64,000 nucleotides of DNA. Source: Capitulum mitella (taxonomy: Eukaryota; Arthropoda; Thecostraca; Pollicipedomorpha; Pollicipedidae). A program made the position numbers and the translations under genes. Position 1 is the stretch's first letter. The number at the start of each line of letters is the position of its first letter. The stretch covers positions 1,798,001 to 1,862,000 of the forward strand of contig CP099842.1 in the NCBI GenBank assembly GCA_030062745.1, read 5' to 3'. Below the pieces are notes generated by a model, which saw nothing but the letters and a program-made list of their open reading frames with translations, was not told the DNA's origin and searched no databases. Positions 1 through 13,060 of this stretch are shown here, piece by piece.

Positions 1-33
1 AGAGGTCACGACTGTGTGTGACTCCCTGTCCAG

Positions 34-1591
34 GTACCCGGGACGGAGAGGTGACACTCCTGCTTCACGGTCTGCTGGTGTTCGGCCGTCACGGCTGCGG
101 CGCCGAGCCGCGCGCCATGGCCTTCTCGCCGGACCTGGCCCAGCTGATGGTGCTCTGCGCCGAGCCGGCCGAGCTGCCCGCCGAGCCGCCGTCCGAGCCG
201 CAGGAGGCCGCCGGTAAGGGGACGCTGACGGCAGCACGGGCAGTACGGCGGCGGCCTGTGTTAAGCCGCCGCTGTGGACGCGCACCGCAGGACGGTCCTG
301 CGGCCGCCGTTTTGTCGGCTTACCATGCTGCGGAGATGGTTGTGCGTGTAGCTCAGTGTAATGTTAAATGTCAGCAGGGTTTGGTGATAAGCACGTTTAT
401 TTTCCTCTGCTACTTCTGTTTCTGGGATAATCATTCATCTACGTTTTTCCTGGAAAAGACGCATTGCCTGTTCTTTTTTTGACTGGCTTGGGATGTTCAG
501 CAGTTCCAGCGCTTATCTGAACGCTTTCGTTCTTTCTGTCTTCTTTTTCACTCGCTTTTACTTGTAATGATTTGCATTTTATCTCTGGTAACAAAAATGC
601 ACCACGAAATCCTTCATTTTCATGTTTGTCGAGCTGAAGAAGACTCTTAGCTGTTCACGTTTCAGACCCAGGGTGCTCGGAGTTTATCCAACTACAGTGC
701 GTGTTTTGTCTGACGTCCCTGTGCTGAGCCCGTCTGTTTCCGCTGTCATCAGCAGGTGGCTGATGTCCGTGCTGAGCCGGTCTGTTTCCGCTGTCATCAG
801 CAGGGAACCGCTGGCCGTACTGAGTCGGTCTGTTTGTCAGCAGGGGACGAGGTTCGGCTGCCGGAGCTGGACCTGGCCGTGCTGAGTTGGTCTGTTCGTT
901 ATCAGGAGACGAGGTTCGGCTGCTGGAGCTGGACCTGGCCGTGCTGAGTTGGTCCGTTCGTTATCAGGGAGACGAGGTTCGGCTGCTGGAGCTGGACCTG
1001 GCCGTGCTGAGTCGGTCGGCTGAGCAGCTCCGACAGCTGGCCACCCTGTACGGCCGGCTCAGCAGCCACTTGGTCTACCTGGACCGCACCATCCAGGCCA
1101 TCTGCGAGGCCTGGGAGACCGTGCTCGTCGAGATGGACTCCAAGATGGAGCGCTTCCAGGTCAGCATGAGCCGTCCCCCCCCCTCAACCCTACTTTCAGC
1201 GTCTTGAGACGTTGGCCGAAGTAATCTTGTAGATTGCAGGGTGTAAGGGGCTTTTATCCGGGGTTTGAACTTTGGTTTTTGTTCTTAATGTCGGAGTGTA
1301 AATTTTCGTTCAGTGTACAAGATTTTGTAAAGCATACAGTCGAAAAACGTGCGTTTGAATCGGCTTTCGTGGTCCAGATCATTGAAGACAACACAGCTGC
1401 TTTTCGCTAGATGGAAAGTCATTTGTCTGCGAGGCTTCCCATAGTGCGAATAATGTTGTTTTGTTTTATTAAAATACAAAGTACGAAGTACTTTGTTTTG
1501 AAATACGAAGTCCTTGTCGGGAACAGCTTCGTTGTTTGTGGTCAGTACCAAGGTCAGTACCTTTTCTCAACCATACTTTGTCATCTGATAG

Positions 1592-1647
<56 letters not shown>

Positions 1648-3741
1648 GTAATTATCACAGTTTTGAAGAGGTCGTTGTGCCCGAAGTGAAAACGATGATG
1701 GTTCAACCCAGTGAATCGTGATATTGACATTCTCCATATTCATTACGCCATTTTATGGTACGCGAGATCATTTAATGCGTGGAATATGCCTGGAAAACTG
1801 CACAACATCCGGCGTGTTTTTTTTCTTGAATTTCCAAATCCTGCACATGTGAATTAATGCCACATGAAGCCCATTGCATCAGTGCAAGATACCTCGTTCA
1901 AGAGGAAGCGAACTGTGCGCGCCGGCGCGCTGTATTGAGACAGCCAGTTAACAGACAGCTGTCTGACAGCCAGACAGACAGTTAGCCTGACCGCCGCCCG
2001 CAGGCGTCTCTGGGCGAGGACAGCTCGCTGTCGGTGGAGTTCCTGGAGCTGCTCATGTTCGGCGTCCCGTCGCCGGAAATGGAGCAGTTCCTGTTGAACG
2101 ACCTGACCGACACGGGCCTGAAGAAGCTGCGGCACTCGATCGAGCTCAGCTACACCAACATCCAGAGCCTGGTGCTGAAGCACCTGCAGACGGTCGGCCT
2201 GCGCATCGCCGACCTCCTGGAGCAGGTCAGGTCCTGACCGCCCAGCACGACAAAGTGGGTCTGGTGGTAGTTCTACGGAAGGCCAACACCATGGAAACCC
2301 TGCGTGTTTTGCGAACCGCTGGATGGATCGTGTGGTGCTGACGTGCAGGGCGTTTGTTACCTCTGCTGTGTTATATCGGGTTTGATTTCGGATAAGATTT
2401 ATGGCGAGGTGCGTTTCTTTTCGTTTGTTCATCGTTCGCCGTTTGTAATGCGGTCAAGTTGGAACTGATAGCACGTTGCCCTGAACATCCATTTTCCTGA
2501 ACGTCAGGTCTTGACTTTCTCAAACCAATGAAGTCTGCGGTCGGGCTTGGGTGGCCGTGTGATCCAACAAGTCCAGTAACTCCGGTACGGTCCGACAGGT
2601 GGCCGGCATGGCACGCTACACGGAGCGGTTCGGTCATCTGGGCCTGAGCGGGGAGCGCGTGGAGCAGGCGCAGCAGGCCGCCGCCCTCTTCCTAATCAAG
2701 GCCACCGAGCTGCAGCAGGTGATCGCCAGCTCGACGCGCAACTTCATGGCCTTCTTCCGCTGGCTGTACGTGGTGATCCTGCGGCTGGCCGAGGTAAGCG
2801 TGCCGCCCGACTGCGTCAAGATCTCGCAGAAGGAGCTCTCGTTCATCGCCCAGTTCATCGACACCAACCTGGGCGACAGCGCCACGGCGCGCGGCGTCCA
2901 CCTGGAGCGGGTCGGCATGTACCTGCGCGCCGCCGAGCTGGACGCGCCGCCCAGCCACGAGCGCAACACGTGGCGACGCCTGCTGGCCGACTGTCCGCAG
3001 CTGGCGGCCGCGCCCGGCCTGGTGGCGCCCACGAACGGCGCCCGCTCCCTGCTGCAGGAGCGGGACGCCCTGCGCGCCGCCATCGCGCAGCTGTTCGCCG
3101 GCCCGGGCGCGGCCGGCTCGCAGACGGTGGCGGCGCGGCCGGCGGCGCCGCTCGGTCGCGCCGCCGGCCGGCTGGCGGCCGTGTCGGCCGCGCCGCCGCC
3201 GGAGCCGGCGCCGGCCGAGCCGGGCCGGCCGCGCTTCCTGGCCGTGCAGGCGGACGAACGACGCGCGCTGCTGCGCGTGGCGGCGGCCGGCGGCGCGGCG
3301 CCGGCCCGGCCGGCCGAACTGCGGCTGAGCGAGCTGCTGTCGGCGCTGGGCCTGCCGCCGCCGGCGGGCGCGGCGCCGCGTCTCCGCCAGGTGGAGTTTT
3401 TCTCGGGCGCCGTGCTGTCGGCGCTGGTGACGGATGCCGGGGCGCCCGTCTACCTGCAGCTGGACCTGAGTCCGCTGCTGGAGCCGGCGGCCGCCGCCGC
3501 CGCCGGCGCCCGGCTGCAGGCGGACCCGGCCGCCCACTGCGCCGGCCGCCAGCTGGAGAACATCGCGCCCGTGGCGCTGGCCGTCAGCGGCGCGCGCAAC
3601 CTGGTGGCCGTGCTCTTCAAGGGCGGCCGGCGCGCGCGCGTGTACGACACGGCCGACGGCGAGCCGGAGGAGAGCACGCTGGAAACGACGCACGGCTCTT
3701 GCGCCGAGTCCATGGACGACAACAAGGAGAACCTGCTCTGA
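34..3741 (+). CDS. ANAPC4: Anaphase-promoting complex subunit 4, 3' half
   Basis: Scaffold subunit of the APC/C ubiquitin ligase, which drives mitotic exit. Four exons fit the frame: 34-213, 906-1159, 2004-2225 and 2599-3741 (TGA at 3739-3741), each bounded by AG and GT. Family signatures of the long helical domain are clear: EAWETVLVEMDSK, LLMFGVPSPEMEQFLLNDL, LKKLRHSIELSYTNIQ, FFRWLYVVILRLAE and KISQKELSFIAQFIDTNLG. The first exon looks like the end of the N-terminal WD40-like region. The gene starts outside the window. The last exon carries a long Ala/Pro/Gly-rich insert (about 3100-3540) that I do not remember in vertebrate ANAPC4. The acceptor of the second exon lies in a tandem duplication (see findings): 906 is the only acceptor matching the phase of the first exon, and it adds a repeated 21-residue segment. 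An AATAAA at 4621-4626 could end the transcript. Confidence 0.9.
720..1020 (+). repeat. 50-63-bp tandem duplication across an ANAPC4 splice acceptor
   Basis: Six degenerate copies of a unit starting GTGCTGAG(C/T)(C/T)GGTC lie between 720 and 1015. The last three also carry the coding start GACGAGGTTCGGCT, at 846, 908 and 971, each preceded by an AG acceptor. Spacing is 62 bp, then 63 bp. Confidence 0.85.
1593..1645. repeat. (TA)n microsatellite
   Basis: About 26 uninterrupted TA units within ANAPC4 intron sequence. Confidence 0.95.
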
Positions 3742-5352
3742 GCGGCGTTACCCGGAGCGGGCTTCTCTCCGTGCCCTACCAGCCGGATAGCCTGGAGGGA
3801 GTGACGTCAGCCACATGCGGTGGCTGAACGGAATGCCAGCGGATAAAGTGCGTACGGAGGAATGGTGCCGCTCTGGATGTGTCTCGCCGTCGTTAAGTGT
3901 GTTAATGTGACGATGAAACGTGATATTTTCTACTATGTGATGTGTGCAGTTCATGACGTGTACATGGAGATACAGGTATTGTAACTAGTGTGACTATTCG
4001 GGTTGTTGCGTCGAATTTGAGTTGTTGACAAAACACGCGTGCATCACGGCGGAAATCGGGCGGAGTTTTCAAATTAATTAGTTACCATCAGTTACCATCA
4101 GTTAACAGGCGACAGATATATTTACCTGCTATTTAGCAGGCTTGTTCGATTCCATCGGAATCAGAATGGACTCCGAGGTCGATTCCGCTCCTGCCAGTCA
4201 GGATGAGGATCGATTGCACTGATACGTGCTGGAATCAAGGTCGTTGATGAATGGCACGGTTATCTACGGAATCAGAACTGAAATCGATTGCGATGGGCCA
4301 TTTCAGTTCAATGGATCTTAGTAGAACCGATTCCAGAATCGACACATTTTATTTTGAATCGGAATGGATTCAGTTATGCAAAACCGCGTTGAGTCAGAAT
4401 CAGAATCGATTCAGCAAACCATGAGTCAAATTCGGAATCGATTTACCCCGAAGCGGAATCAGGCACAAGTCTGCTATCTAACACATGGTAGGATCTATGG
4501 ACATTTGGCATAAGACAGAACTCCAGAGTTGATAGTACGCACGGGCATTTAATGAAATCGTTGGGTTATCGGAGGTCGCTGATCTCAAAACGGTTATCAT
4601 AAAATCATTTATCAGTGATCAATAAATCTAGAACCGTGAGAGCCTTCCTGCGACGGAAGTTTGCAAACCAACACTACCGGCTTACTACGAATTCTGTCAC
4701 GACCATAGTTGCATGACCATAGGCAACTCCGCGGCATTTGTGGGAAAGCAAAAGTAACCGGAGCGTTGTGAAATCTTCCGGAACCCACGTCATCGTCCGC
4801 AGTCGGTGATTGTAAAACGTGCGGACCATGAGAAAGCATTCACACACTGCCCACGCTTCCGCTGCAACTGTCCCACATTTCTTCTCTGACCACGCAATGT
4901 TGAGTCACTCTGAGACATGCATGCGCCAGGTGGTGTGTACTTCTGCTATGGCGGCACTCGCCGCCATTGAGCGCGGATCTACGTGGAAACCGTTGTTGCC
5001 CTTCAGGATCCCTCTCCGTCATCGCCGAAGCCCGTCCCCGATGCTCCCTGCGCGTTGTTCCCGGTGCCGATGTGCGGGACTTCCGGTCGGTGGTGCCCGC
5101 GACGTGATATGGGCGGCCGGATCACGCGGACCGGGAACGTCTCCGGGACAGGCAGTCACGGCACGAGGCACTCCGGGGAACGACACGACCGCAGGGCGAA
5201 TTCACTGAATCCGTGTATTGGCAATCGTAAATGTTCTAATCAAACATGTCACAATAACATTATCAAAGTCACGCCATCGGCCGGCTGAGAGTCGCGTGGC
5301 CGGAGGACGTACTTCAGCTTGGCTGGACGGCCGACAGGTGTCGGGCCGGCGC
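3742..5352. other. Shared 3' flank of convergent ANAPC4 and UBA1
   Basis: This 1.6 kb separates the two stop codons and must hold both 3' UTRs. I see no convincing coding exon. An AATAAA on the + strand lies at 4621-4626. The middle (4140-4460) is a degenerate GAATCGATTC-rich repeat. Confidence 0.6.
4140..4460. repeat. Degenerate GAATC/GATTC repeat tract
   Basis: More than ten occurrences of GAATC or its complement, often paired as GAATCGATTC-like palindromes, sit in about 320 bp without a fixed period. It looks like a decayed simple or tandem repeat. Confidence 0.6.
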
Positions 5353-8300
5353 CTAGTTGCGCGGCAGGTTGTATTTCACGTAGGGGACGTCCAGGTCCTC
5401 GCCCTCGGTGTCGTTGCAGACCATCTCCAGCACGAGGGCGCGCACGTGCGGCTCGATATCCTTCTTGGACACGGTACGCACCACGTCGGACATTTTCATC
5501 GCCATCCGCTCCGCCCGCTTCGCCGGCGGCATGAAGAACGAGTACAGCATGGACACGTTCTGGCTCAGCATCGAGATCTCCAGCTTGTGCTTCTCCATGA
5601 AGTAGTCGATGAACTCCTTGAGCGTCATCTCGCCGTCCACGTCGAAGCGGTCCCAGAGCGTCCACTCGTGGTCGTAGTACTTGTTCTTGGGGCACGGGAT
5701 CGGCTCGCTGAAGGCGATGAACGGCAGCGCCAGGTTGGCGAACGCGTTCTTGTAGAGCTCCAGCTTCTTGTGGCCCTGCGCCAGCTTGATGAGCTCCAGG
5801 CAGACGAGGCCGGACACGAGCGAGGTGGTGGTGGCGATGGCCGGGATGATGCGCCCCGCCACGCGCTTCGTCTCCTGCCGGTCGGCCGGCGCGATGTCGT
5901 AGTTTTCGGCGCGCAGGTTCGAGCAGGCCACCACGAAGTCGATGTGGAAGTTGGAGTCGTCGTCCTTCTCGAACTCGGCCGGCGTGACGGTGAGCGGGCG
6001 CAGCTGGGCCGCCGGCGGCAGCTCGGCGCGCACCCGCTGCAGCAGCTCGCCGTCCAGCTGGCCGGTCATGCTCTCCGCCTCGGCCTCGGTGGTGGCGATG
6101 CGCACGCCCGACTGCGGCGTGAACGTCGGCACCTCGGCGGCGCGCGCCGCGGCCGCGATCGCCGCGCGGTCGCGCGACTGCGTCAGCCCGTACACGGCCG
6201 CCTTCAGGTTGGCCGCCGCCACCACGTAGTCGACGTGCAGCGGGTTGTCGGCGTCGAACTCGATCGCGTGCGGGCACCGCTTGGGCGGCGACCAGAACGG
6301 CGTGCCGCTGCTGGTCACCTGGTCGGCCGGGAAGTTGAACAGCAGCTGGCGGATCTGGTTGGAGAACTGCTCCTGGAAGTGGCGGCGCGCCCACACCACG
6401 CAGTCTTCGAACGTGCGCGGCCGCTCGTCCACCAGGCAGCGCTTCACGGCGTCCAGCGTCTCGACCGGCTGCGAGCCGGGCAGCTTCAGCGCCTTCTCCA
6501 CGAACTTCGGGTCGGACAGGTAGAGCGCGGCGCTCTCCGCGCACCCCCGGAACGCGCCCTCGAACATGTCGCGCGCCCACTGGATCGTGTGCTCGATCGC
6601 GTTCGGGAAGTTCTTCAGCGTGCAGATCGGGATGCTCTTCTCCTGCGGGTCCTGCGAGGACGAGTACGACTCGGTCAGGAACGGCAGCACCACCTGCACG
6701 TTGCCCTTGGTGCCCAGCGTGCCCGACTCGAGCAGCGGTTTGCGGTAGTAGACGCAGCGCCGGTCCATGTACACGCGCGCCTGCACGTTGTCCAGCGCGT
6801 TCGCCACGCCGTCCAGCGACTCGAAGAAGTCGTCGTCGAACACGGCCTCCGTCTCGGGTCCCACGCGGTCCAGCTTGTGGATCACGTTCATCTGCCGCAC
6901 AACAAGTCAACAGTCAATATGACGACCACTGGCAGGGTGCAATGTGATGTGCTGTGACGAAACGTGATCACGGATCAATGGCAAGTCGCCATTGGTAAAT
7001 CAGTGTACTTTCCGCGTCCTACAGCAAGATTCCAAACCATTTTATGACGAGATTGGCCAATTTACGAGATACGTGGGAATCCCATCGACATTGGATACGG
7101 ACATTTTTGTGTGAGCGATTACAGGTTTACAATCAGCTTCACTTTTTTTACTTCACATTCATCACAGTACAACTGCATTACTCGAAGATGTCGTCTCTGA
7201 ACAGAAACAAAACTAAGTCTGCAATGCAGCAAAGCCTTACAACATTTCACTTCCTCAATTCAAACAATTCATTAAACTGCCATTTGACGTCATAAACTAT
7301 CACGTTGTCAAGAACTGCAAAAAAAATCATCAATTAAGGGCCTCCATCGAGGTCTCACCTTGGGGTTCATCTTCTTGACGGCCTCGGCGGCGCAGGCCGA
7401 CTTGGGTTTGCCCACGTGTTCCTTGTGAAACAGGAACTGTCTGTTCAGGTTGGACTTCTCGATCAGATCCATGTCGGTCAGTATCACGTGTCCCGAGCCT
7501 GCCGGCGGCGAGGGCAGAGCGAAACGATCAGCGGCGCGACCAGGCAAGATACCAGGAGAAAAACAACCCCTGACGGCCCGACTGTTTACACCCAGCTCCG
7601 TGCCTTGGGTAGACCCAGCGAGGAAATGTCGGACCCGACCTCGGGCATATGCACATCTGACATGAAGAGCAGCTAGCGGGTTTGTTCTCACTGTTCTCTG
7701 TGCTTTTGAAAAGGATTTTGCCGCACGACAAACACATCTCAATAACGCAACTCACGCGTCCCGACCGTCCTACAGTTCATACTTTGAGCATAAGCTCCGT
7801 CTTACGCCGGCCAAACGAGCCCACAGCCAGGAAGTCCCTCACAAGACGACGCAAAGCGTTCACGCGTGCCTTTCGCGCCTCCATTCCGCCGGCGCCCGCA
7901 GCGCTCACCCGTGCCGACGCCGAGCATGGCCATGTTCTTGAGCAGCTCACAGCCGATGGCGCCGGCGCCCACCACGAAGAACTTGAGGTCGGCGAGCCGC
8001 TGCTGGAGGCGGCGCCCGAACACGGCCACCTGCCTGTCGTAGCGGGAGTCCTGCGGCGCGCACTCGGCCTCAGTCAGCTGGCTGCGGTCCTCCGGCAGGC
8101 ACTCCAGCGCGTCAAAGTACAGCCACTGGTTGATGGGCATGAACTTGCCGGAGCAGGACTTCATCACCTCCTGGGCGACGATGCTGCCGATGACGCCGTT
8201 GACGGGGCACACTTCGCCGGCGCAGATGTTGGCGAACACGGTCAGCAGCGACTCGTCCAGCTCGTCCAGCCGGTCGCTGTGCACGCCGTTCACCTCGCCG

Positions 8301-9832
8301 GCCAGCGCGACGAACGCGGCGGCGTCGGCCGCCGACCACGGCGTCGGCAGCCGGCCGTGCCGCTTCGCGAACTCGTGCAGCGTCTGGAAGGCCAGGTGGT
8401 ACTGGCCGGTCAGGTGCAGCTTGCCGAAGTCGGTCGGCACCGTCTGCGGCTGCTTCATGGCCTCGCGCAGCGGCTGGAAGGCCAGCGTCACCGGCTGCTT
8501 CACCTGCGTCACCAGGCCGCCCGACACGTACTCGGAGTAGGCCTCCGTCGAGCCGATGCTGAATGTGTACGGACCTGGCGGGACGAGCCGCGGTCAGTAC
8601 CGTGCAGCGTGACGCGCGAGCGTTAGGTCGGAGAGGTGCCGAGCGCGTTTACATTACACGTAAGGACGATTAAGCAATTGGCTACCAGTAGCGGAATCAT
8701 ACATTTCCATTTCGCCAAAACTCCCCGTAAGGTCATTTTCAGTGATCGGAACGCAAAACCAAATCAGAACAGGGCCCGCCACCATGATACAAGCGCACTG
8801 GACAAGCGTTTCGAGTTCCTCGTTCTGGGCACTCCGCCTCCCCACCGGCCGCAGACGGCGCGTGGGCCCGGCAGACAACGCGCCGACCGCGGCCGGCACG
8901 AATCGACCTGGCATTTGCCGGCGGCCACTGACGCCGCCGCACCTCGCCAAGTCGCCATGGAAACAGGTCGATAGCCGGCCGGCGCGCCATGCGGCCCGTC
9001 CGACACCGCACCCGCCGCGGCCGGCCGTACTCGGGCCGGCCGTGGCACCCAGAACGTCGCGGCCGGGTCGGAGCGGCGCGAAGGCGCCGCAACGACAGCC
9101 GGACCATTCCATCGCGGCCCGGCACCCACCTGTGACCTTGATCTTGATGGGCGCGCAGTCGTTGAGCTCGGTCATGCCCTTGACCTCGGAGAAGGTGACG
9201 TAGTCGCCGTCCTCCAGGCCGTGGCGCGTCTCGTCCAGGCAGCTGACGGTGCCGTCGCGCGTGATGCCGGCCACCATGGCCGTCTGCGCCGGCTCGCCGG
9301 TCGTGTCGCGCACCGTGAACGACGGCCCGAAGTCGCAGAACACCTGGCCGAAGAGGCCGCGCGTGTCGGCCACGATCAGCGCCGTGCCGTGGCGGCGGCA
9401 CGCGTCGCTGATGCGCAGCTGCTCGTCCAGCGAGGCGCCGGCCAGCACCACCGTGCTGAACTGGCGCAGCAGCGGCTCATCCAGCGGGCCGTCGTGCACC
9501 TCGGTGCGCACGTACGGGTTCAGCTTGGCCAGCGGCAGGAGGCTGGCCTCCGCGCGGCTGCGGCCCAGGTCGGCCTCCGAGAGGAAGAACTGCGAGCCGA
9601 GGTCGCCCACCTCCACGGCGCCCGGGTCGTGCAGCGTCACGCTGCGCACGCCCGACAGGATCACGTTCTTGGCCACCTCGACGCCGAGGCCGCGCAGGCC
9701 CGAGATCAGGATGTTGGAGGCGGCCATGCGCTGCATGGCCTCGCGGCCCAGCACGTACAGCTGGCGCGAGTAGAGGCCCTCGTCCAGCTGGGCGGCGGCG
9801 CCGTCACCGGACACGTCCCGTCCGGCCGCCAT
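5353..9832 (-). CDS. UBA1: Ubiquitin-activating enzyme E1, main coding exons
   Basis: Activates ubiquitin with ATP and passes it to E2 enzymes in cytosol and nucleus. Coding exons on the minus strand: 9832-9130, 8574-7909, 7498-7359 and 6891-5353 (TAG). Phases 1, 1 and 0 agree at every junction, giving 1015 codons from the ATG at 9832. That is close to the roughly 1018 of the human short cytoplasmic form. Landmarks in order: [12 protein letters not shown]; the first adenylation half ([18 protein letters not shown]); the active adenylation domain ([31 protein letters not shown]); the catalytic cysteine in [23 protein letters not shown] (about 6640-6590); and the C-terminal ubiquitin-fold domain ending [12 protein letters not shown]. 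No key residue looks missing. Third positions are strongly G/C. The N-terminal exon is a separate entry. Confidence 0.96.
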
Positions 9833-10039
9833 CTGGCCGTTTCCCGGAGCCGTTCTGAGCAGTCATCCCCTGCGGCAGAGCGGCGGCCAGTGTCAGAGGA
9901 GGGCGCGACGCGGAGGGGGGGGGGCGGCAGCGGGGCCAGACAGGGAGCGGAGACACACACCTGGTTCGCGCCGGGCCGTGGCGACCGGCCGGTCATGCGG
10001 TTAAGGAGCGCCGCACAGCAGGACGGGTTCGGTCGTGCC

Positions 10040-10680
10040 CTGGAGGATGCACGGGGTCACAGGTCAGGAAACACAACAAGGCAGGACGGATCATAGCAGC
10101 CCTGATAGGACACAAGGGGTCGCAGGTCAGGGAACACAACACAGCAGGGTGGATCATAGCAGCCCTGATGGGACATAAGCCGGTCACAGGTCAGGGAACA
10201 CAACACAGGAGGACGGACCATAGCAGCCCTGATGGGACGTAAGGGAGTCACAGGTCAGGGAACACAACACAGCAGGACGAAGCGCCCTTGGAGAAGGGGT
10301 CAGGGAACACAACACAGCAGGACGGACCATAGCAGCCCTGATGGGACGTAAGGGAGTCACAGGTCAGGGAACACAACACAGCAGGACGGACCATAGCAGC
10401 CCTGATGGGACGTAAGGGAGTCACAGGTCAGGGAACACAACACAGCAGGACGGACCATAGCAGCCCTGATGGGACAAAGGGTTCACAGGTCAAGGAACAC
10501 AATACAGCAGGACGGATCATAGCAGCCCTGATGGGACGTAAGGGGTCACAGGTCAGGGAACACAACACAGCAGGACGGACCATAGCAGCCCTGATGGGAC
10601 AAAGGGTTCACAGGTCAAGGAACACAATACAGCAGGACGGATCATAGCAGCCCTGAGGGGTTCCGAGCGTTACAGGTCAG
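10040..10680. repeat. 62-64-bp minisatellite, about 10 copies
   Basis: The anchor CAGGTCAGGGAACACAACAC recurs at 10123, 10187, 10251, 10360, 10424, 10486, 10549 and 10611, with spacing 62-64 bp and one truncated unit near 10290. Adjacent copies differ at only a few positions, so the array is young or homogenised. Confidence 0.95.
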
Positions 10681-11376
10681 TACGTACGGCACAAGACGGA
10701 CCAGAGGGCCCCCGCCAGGGATAATCAGCGCGGAATGGGCACGGACGGCCACAAAAACTAGCGCGCTGCACGGTGGAATCGTTAGAAGTGTCCAGCGGAA
10801 AAAGCGCGACCACGAGGTCCGCGGGTGAACGGAGGCAGGTCAATACGCCGGCCGGCAACACAGCGGCAGCAAGGCGGCGCACGCCGCGGCGCCGCGCCAC
10901 AAAGCGGCTCGGCCACACAAAGGCACGTCGATAGCATGCAAGGGCCGGCGGCACAGCGCCGACAGACGCCAGACACGGCACGCGTCGCGGAGCCGGCCGG
11001 GCGATAAGGCCGGCAAGCCACTGGACGCCGCCGTCGCCCCATCCACACACTGCCAAACCACCGTGAATAGTTCGCCGCGACACGGAAGCCAAGACCGCAG
11101 CCTAGTCAGCACTGGCGCTCATTCAAGCCGCTCTCTGACCGGGCGCAAGCGCTAGCGAAGCACACCGGCGCGCCGGTTTTCACGGGGGTTCCGCAGGCGT
11201 GACGCGAGCTCGGTGCGAACGGAGCGCGGTCCCGCCGCTGCCGGCGCCGCTCGACTCGCGGTACCGGCCGAGCCGGCCCGGCGCGGCCGCGTGACCGGGC
11301 GGCGCCGAGGTGCCGGTCGGCCGGTCGGCCGGCCAGAGACGACAATCGATCGCCGGCGGCCACTTCCCGGAACCGA

Positions 11377-11409
<33 letters not shown>

Positions 11410-12473
11410 AGCGCTTCTCGCGCCGCGGCGTATTAATACCGGCCGGCTGACGTCACCTGGCCGCGCGGCGCGGCGATCGACTGCAGCGCGGCGGGCGCCC
11501 CCGCCGCCCTCGCCAGGTCAGGTCGGCACCGGGCCGGCACGAACCGCAGCTGGCGTGGCGGACGGCACCGCCTCCAGGTCCCCCGAGCGTCGTATGTCCC
11601 GTGACGTCATCGGGCGACGGCCCGGCCCCCGAGAGAACAGTGCGTGCGGGAGAGGATGGGGCCGGTCTGCTGTTTCAAATGCAGATGCAGCCGGGCGTGC
11701 CGTGACGACGGCATGCAGCGTGTGGCGACGGCGCTCGTGCAGTTACCCAAACTGACTCTTGGAAAAAAACACGAAAATATGTACTGGAAAACCTCACACG
11801 CTTGGTACTCCAACCCAACGCAATTCCAACGCCACCAACGACGCTTGTTTTCGCGGTCTGCACTCCGGTGCGCTCTTCTCGGCAGTTCGCCAGCTGTTTT
11901 TGGAGGCAGGAAAAAGTGGCGACCGCGTGGCGCCACCACTTTTCTCCGAACGCCGCCCGCGCACCACTCGAATCGAAACAAAGAATCGCCAGCGCCGCCC
12001 GCCCAGTGCCACGTTCCGTTTTTAGCGCCGCGATGCGCTGCTGCGCGTGCATCTGCGCCGGAGCTGGCGCCGCCGGGTGGCAACCGAAGCTGTCCCTCAG
12101 GAGCCCGCAGTGTAACACGAGACGCCCAAACCCGGCGACATTTTCCCGACGTACCGCCGGCTCTCCGCGCGCCAACCGCGCTCTTACGCCGGAACCACAG
12201 CGCCGCCGGGCCAATCTAAACCGGCCAACTGCACTGCTCAAAGCCGAGAGGTAGCGGTGGGTTAGTGCGGGCGTACGCCAGCCGGGGGCTGGGGGGGGGG
12301 GGCACGGCAGTGAAGGGCGGTGAGTCGGCCGGGACGGTGCCGGGGACAGCGAGTGCAGGTGGTCGGGGCCGGCGGCTCAGGCGGCTGTGAGAGGCGGCCG
12401 GCGGTGCGGTGAGCGACGCTGCCAGCAGGCGGGGCGTGCGCGGCGCCAGCGCGCAGCCAGGCGGTGCGTTTAC

Positions 12474-12533
12474 CTCCAGGTACGTGTCGGAGCCGTCCTT
12501 GGGCACCTTCTGTCCCGAGCAGGCGCCACCCAT
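12474..12533 (-). CDS. Candidate alternative N-terminal exon inside UBA1 intron 1
   Basis: A good acceptor (CCTGTTCCCGTAG) is followed directly by ATG and an open stretch, MGGACSGQKVPKDGSDTYLE, then GAG|GTAAAC. MG-x-x-x-S at the start fits the N-myristoylation consensus, with a cysteine beside it. Two donors exist: 12474 (phase 0), and a weaker one ending the exon at 12484 (phase 2). Only the phase-2 donor can enter the UBA1 frame, through the acceptor ending at 9854. It may be an alternative UBA1 start, part of another minus-strand gene, or chance. No homologue recognised. Confidence 0.3.
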
Positions 12534-13060
12534 CTACGGGAACAGGACGCGTTAGGATGGGATTCTACAGGGGCGTGCCGCGGGTCGCCGTCCGACCGGC
12601 CCGCAGCGGCCGGCCGGACATGACGGACCCGGACGACGGACATGACGGACATGTCCGCCCTCGACCCGGTCCGGCCGGCGACCGTCCGACGACGGCGCGA
12701 CAGACCGCCGCGGTTCACCGGGTCCAGCCGGTCGGGCCTGAAGGACGCCAGGCCGCCGTGAGGTCACCGGATGGGACTCACGGCCCCGCAGCCGGCAAAC
12801 ACGCTTACCGGGGACCACTCAGTCCTGTTCATGCGAGCGATGGCTGGCGGGACAGTAGGATGAAAAAGGAAAAGAATGGCAGCTCGCCATACTGACAAAT
12901 CTTACAAAGCAGCGTTCAATGTACAACAGTATGTTTCCTCTGCCCGAGTGGGATGACGACTACGGAAGCCTTGGCCGATGCGGGAGACGGGAACGTTCTG
13001 GTACTGGTAACGTCACGACCGCGAACCTTTCCGTGCGACTAACCACCACTCCGCACGCGA

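Noticed and set aside
845-967. Acceptor at 843 or 967 as the start of the second ANAPC4 exon
   Set aside because: 967 is out of phase with the 213 donor, and 843 is in phase but its frame closes within the second repeat copy. 905 satisfies both conditions.
5218-6957. 579-codon open frame on the plus strand opposite UBA1
   Set aside because: It is the antisense shadow of the UBA1 last exon in GC-rich DNA; the minus strand has full family homology.
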